From Candidatus Binatota bacterium (GTDB lineage: Bacteria; Desulfobacterota; Binatia; UBA1149), in the NCBI GenBank assembly GCA_012960245.1, contig DUBO01000060.1, positions 115,669 to 179,668 on the forward strand: a stretch of 64,000 nucleotides of DNA. The letters are read 5' to 3'. Below, piece by piece: positions 62,815 through 64,000 of this stretch (its first letter is position 1; the number at the start of each line of letters is the position of its first letter). The position numbers and the translations under genes are program-made. The notes below the pieces were generated by a model that was not told the origin of the DNA, made no database searches, and saw only the letters and a list, made by a program, of their open reading frames with translations.

Positions 62815-63796
62815 ACGCGACGGTCAGTCTCTCACCAGCGCCATGCTCGAAGGCGACAGGGTTGCCCTTGCGCGCCTGATAACAGCGGTCGAGAACCGCG
62901 GCAGCGACACGGCCGCTATAATGTCGAGGGTCTACGCGCGCTGCAGCGACACCTTCATCATAGGCATCACGGGTCCGCCGGGGGCGGGCAAATCAACCAT
63001 CACCAGCTGCCTGGTCCAACACCTGAGGGCGAGGGACCAGTCGGTGGGGGTAGTTGCGATTGACCCGTCGAGCCCTTTTTCCGGCGGCTCGGTACTGGGC
63101 GACCGCATTCGCATGCAGGATCACTTTCTCGACCCCGAGGTATTCATTCGCAGCCTCTCCACGCGCGGTAGCCACGGTGGACTGGCGAGGGCCGGCCGAG
63201 ACGTCGCACGTATCTTCGGCGCCTATGGCAAGGACGTGGTCATCATCGAAACCGTCGGGGTAGGGCAGACCGAACTCGACATCATGGAAGTAGCCGACAC
63301 GGTGGCCGTGGTGCTCGTGCCCGAGTCCGGGGACACTGTGCAGGTCATGAAAGCCGGCTTGCTCGAAATCGCCGACCTCTTCGTGGTCAACAAGGCGGAC
63401 CGTGAAGGCGCGGTGCGCATGAAAACCGAACTGCAGACCATGCTCTCGCTGAGAGTCGGAAGCGGTGGGGAAGACTTCTGGGAAGTTCCGGTTCTGCTTA
63501 CCGAAGCCCGCAACGGCAAGGGGACAGAAGAAATCCTCAACGGCTGCCTGGCCCATCATGAACGCCCCGGAGACGAGGAACGGAGCCGCCATCGCGGACA
63601 ACGCCTGCGTGAAGAAGTAATTGAAATCTGCACCGAGGAACTGGTCAGGCGTCTACACGAGCGCAGCGATGATGCGCCGCTGGCGCCGGTACTCGAGCGC
63701 GTGGCCAGGGGTGAACAGGACCCCTACGCCGCGGCCCTCGAGATCATCAACGACGATGTCAGTCTCGCCCGGGTGCTGTCGGGAGGAAACGATTAG
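62801..63796 (+). CDS. meaB: Methylmalonyl-CoA mutase-associated GTPase MeaB
   Basis: MeaB is the G-protein chaperone that loads and protects adenosylcobalamin in methylmalonyl-CoA mutase. From ATG 62801 the protein has 331 residues with Walker A GPPGAGKS (58-65), AIDPSSPFSGGSVLGDRIRM (switch region), SLSTRGSHGGLA, ETVGVGQTELDIMEVADT and NKAD as the guanine motif. The open frame begins at 62771 but ATG 62801 matches the family start. It overlaps lipB by 14 bases in another frame. No mutase gene is in the window. Confidence 0.93.
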   Translation: MKKNERDGQSLTSAMLEGDRVALARLITAVENRGSDTAAIMSRVYARCSDTFIIGITGPPGAGKSTITSCLVQHLRARDQSVGVVAIDPSSPFSGGSVLGDRIRMQDHFLDPEVFIRSLSTRGSHGGLARAGRDVARIFGAYGKDVVIIETVGVGQTELDIMEVADTVAVVLVPESGDTVQVMKAGLLEIADLFVVNKADREGAVRMKTELQTMLSLRVGSGGEDFWEVPVLLTEARNGKGTEEILNGCLAHHERPGDEERSRHRGQRLREEVIEICTEELVRRLHERSDDAPLAPVLERVARGEQDPYAAALEIINDDVSLARVLSGGND

Positions 63797-63849
63797 GGTC
63801 AAGGCTGCTTGACTTCGGAACAGCCAATTTTCATCCTGCACGATTCAGT

Positions 63850-63926
63850 GGCGAGGTAGCTCAGGCGGTTAGAGCGAGGGTCTCATAATCCCTAGGTCGT
63901 GAGTTCGAGTCTCACCTTCGCCACCA
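63850..63926 (+). tRNA. tRNA-Met (CAT)
   Basis: Acceptor GGCGAGG pairs with CTTCGCC (one G-T), followed by A73 and an encoded CCA. The anticodon loop in GGTCTCATAATCC gives CAT. The GGCGAGG start and a paired first base suggest elongator Met; an Ile tRNA with lysidine cannot be excluded. A T run (CCATTTTTTTC) follows and may terminate it. The last 74 bases hold no gene I can support. Confidence 0.93.
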
Positions 63927-64000
63927 TTTTTTTCATTCGAAGCGCCAAAGTGTCAATTCGCGCACGAGCCGTCACGGGAGCCACCATGACACCACCGCTG

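Noticed and set aside
63986..64000. ATG near the window end as a new gene start
   Set aside because: Only five codons are visible; no ribosome site or family evidence.
1..64000. CRISPR arrays, insertion sequences, prophage or rRNA genes
   Set aside because: No regular repeat-spacer pattern, no transposase with inverted repeats and no rRNA was found on reading; only the integrase tail at 35511 suggests mobile DNA.

Overview
The window is GC-rich, gene-dense bacterial chromosome with almost no intergenic space. The order ylxR-infB-DUF503-rbfA-truB-rpsO-pnp-M16 peptidase-dut, the stand-alone purS/purQ/purL set, sigma-54 signalling, F420 synthesis, MeaB and an in-frame UGA that reads as selenocysteine suggest an uncultured deltaproteobacteria-like lineage (Desulfobacterota, Myxococcota or Binatota in the broad sense). 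That placement is inference; the window has no rRNA.

Layout. 1-9009 (+): a translation and RNA block (YlxR end, IF-2, DUF503, RbfA, TruB, S15, PNPase) running into an M16 peptidase and dUTPase. 9067-15779 (+): purine operon purB-C-S-Q-L-F. 15804-17396 (-): nadB. 17510-23024 (+): pgsA, tRNA-Gly, a TetR regulator, a secreted FG-GAP repeat protein and a CoA-transferase. 23030-25987 (-): a methyltransferase, a PuuD-like membrane protein and a DUF1329 protein whose start codon overlaps that of the divergent metH (25986-29495, +). 29428-33170: rhomboid protease (-), then (+) a membrane protein, class III aminotransferase, split-barrel oxidoreductase and 2Fe-2S ferredoxin. 33193-35349 (-): leuB and a COQ4 homologue, separated by tRNA-Cys. 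35411-38749: tRNA-Leu, a decayed phage-type integrase tail and two tandem secreted beta-helix paralogues, which look like a small acquired island. 38941-47439: carotenoid oxygenase and hydantoinase A/B (-), then TetR, amidohydrolase and a DUF1214 protein (+), an accessory catabolic region. 47525-62049 (-): an APH-like kinase, a deiodinase-like selenoprotein, bioB, a membrane phosphoesterase, a small coiled-coil protein, the F420 operon cofG-H-D-E, a three-gene sensor kinase / hybrid AAA-kinase / NtrC-type regulator operon, and a small membrane protein. 62146-64000 (+): lipB, meaB and tRNA-Met(CAU).

The most notable items are the deiodinase-like gene with an in-frame UGA followed by a SECIS-like hairpin, and the 571-residue protein that joins a degenerate sigma-54 activator ATPase to a histidine-kinase core and lies between, and overlaps, a sensor kinase and its regulator. 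Purine, NAD, biotin, lipoate, F420 and methionine genes indicate a biosynthetically competent cell. MeaB, the CoA-transferase and the 39-49 kb genes point to use of organic acids and ring or amide compounds.
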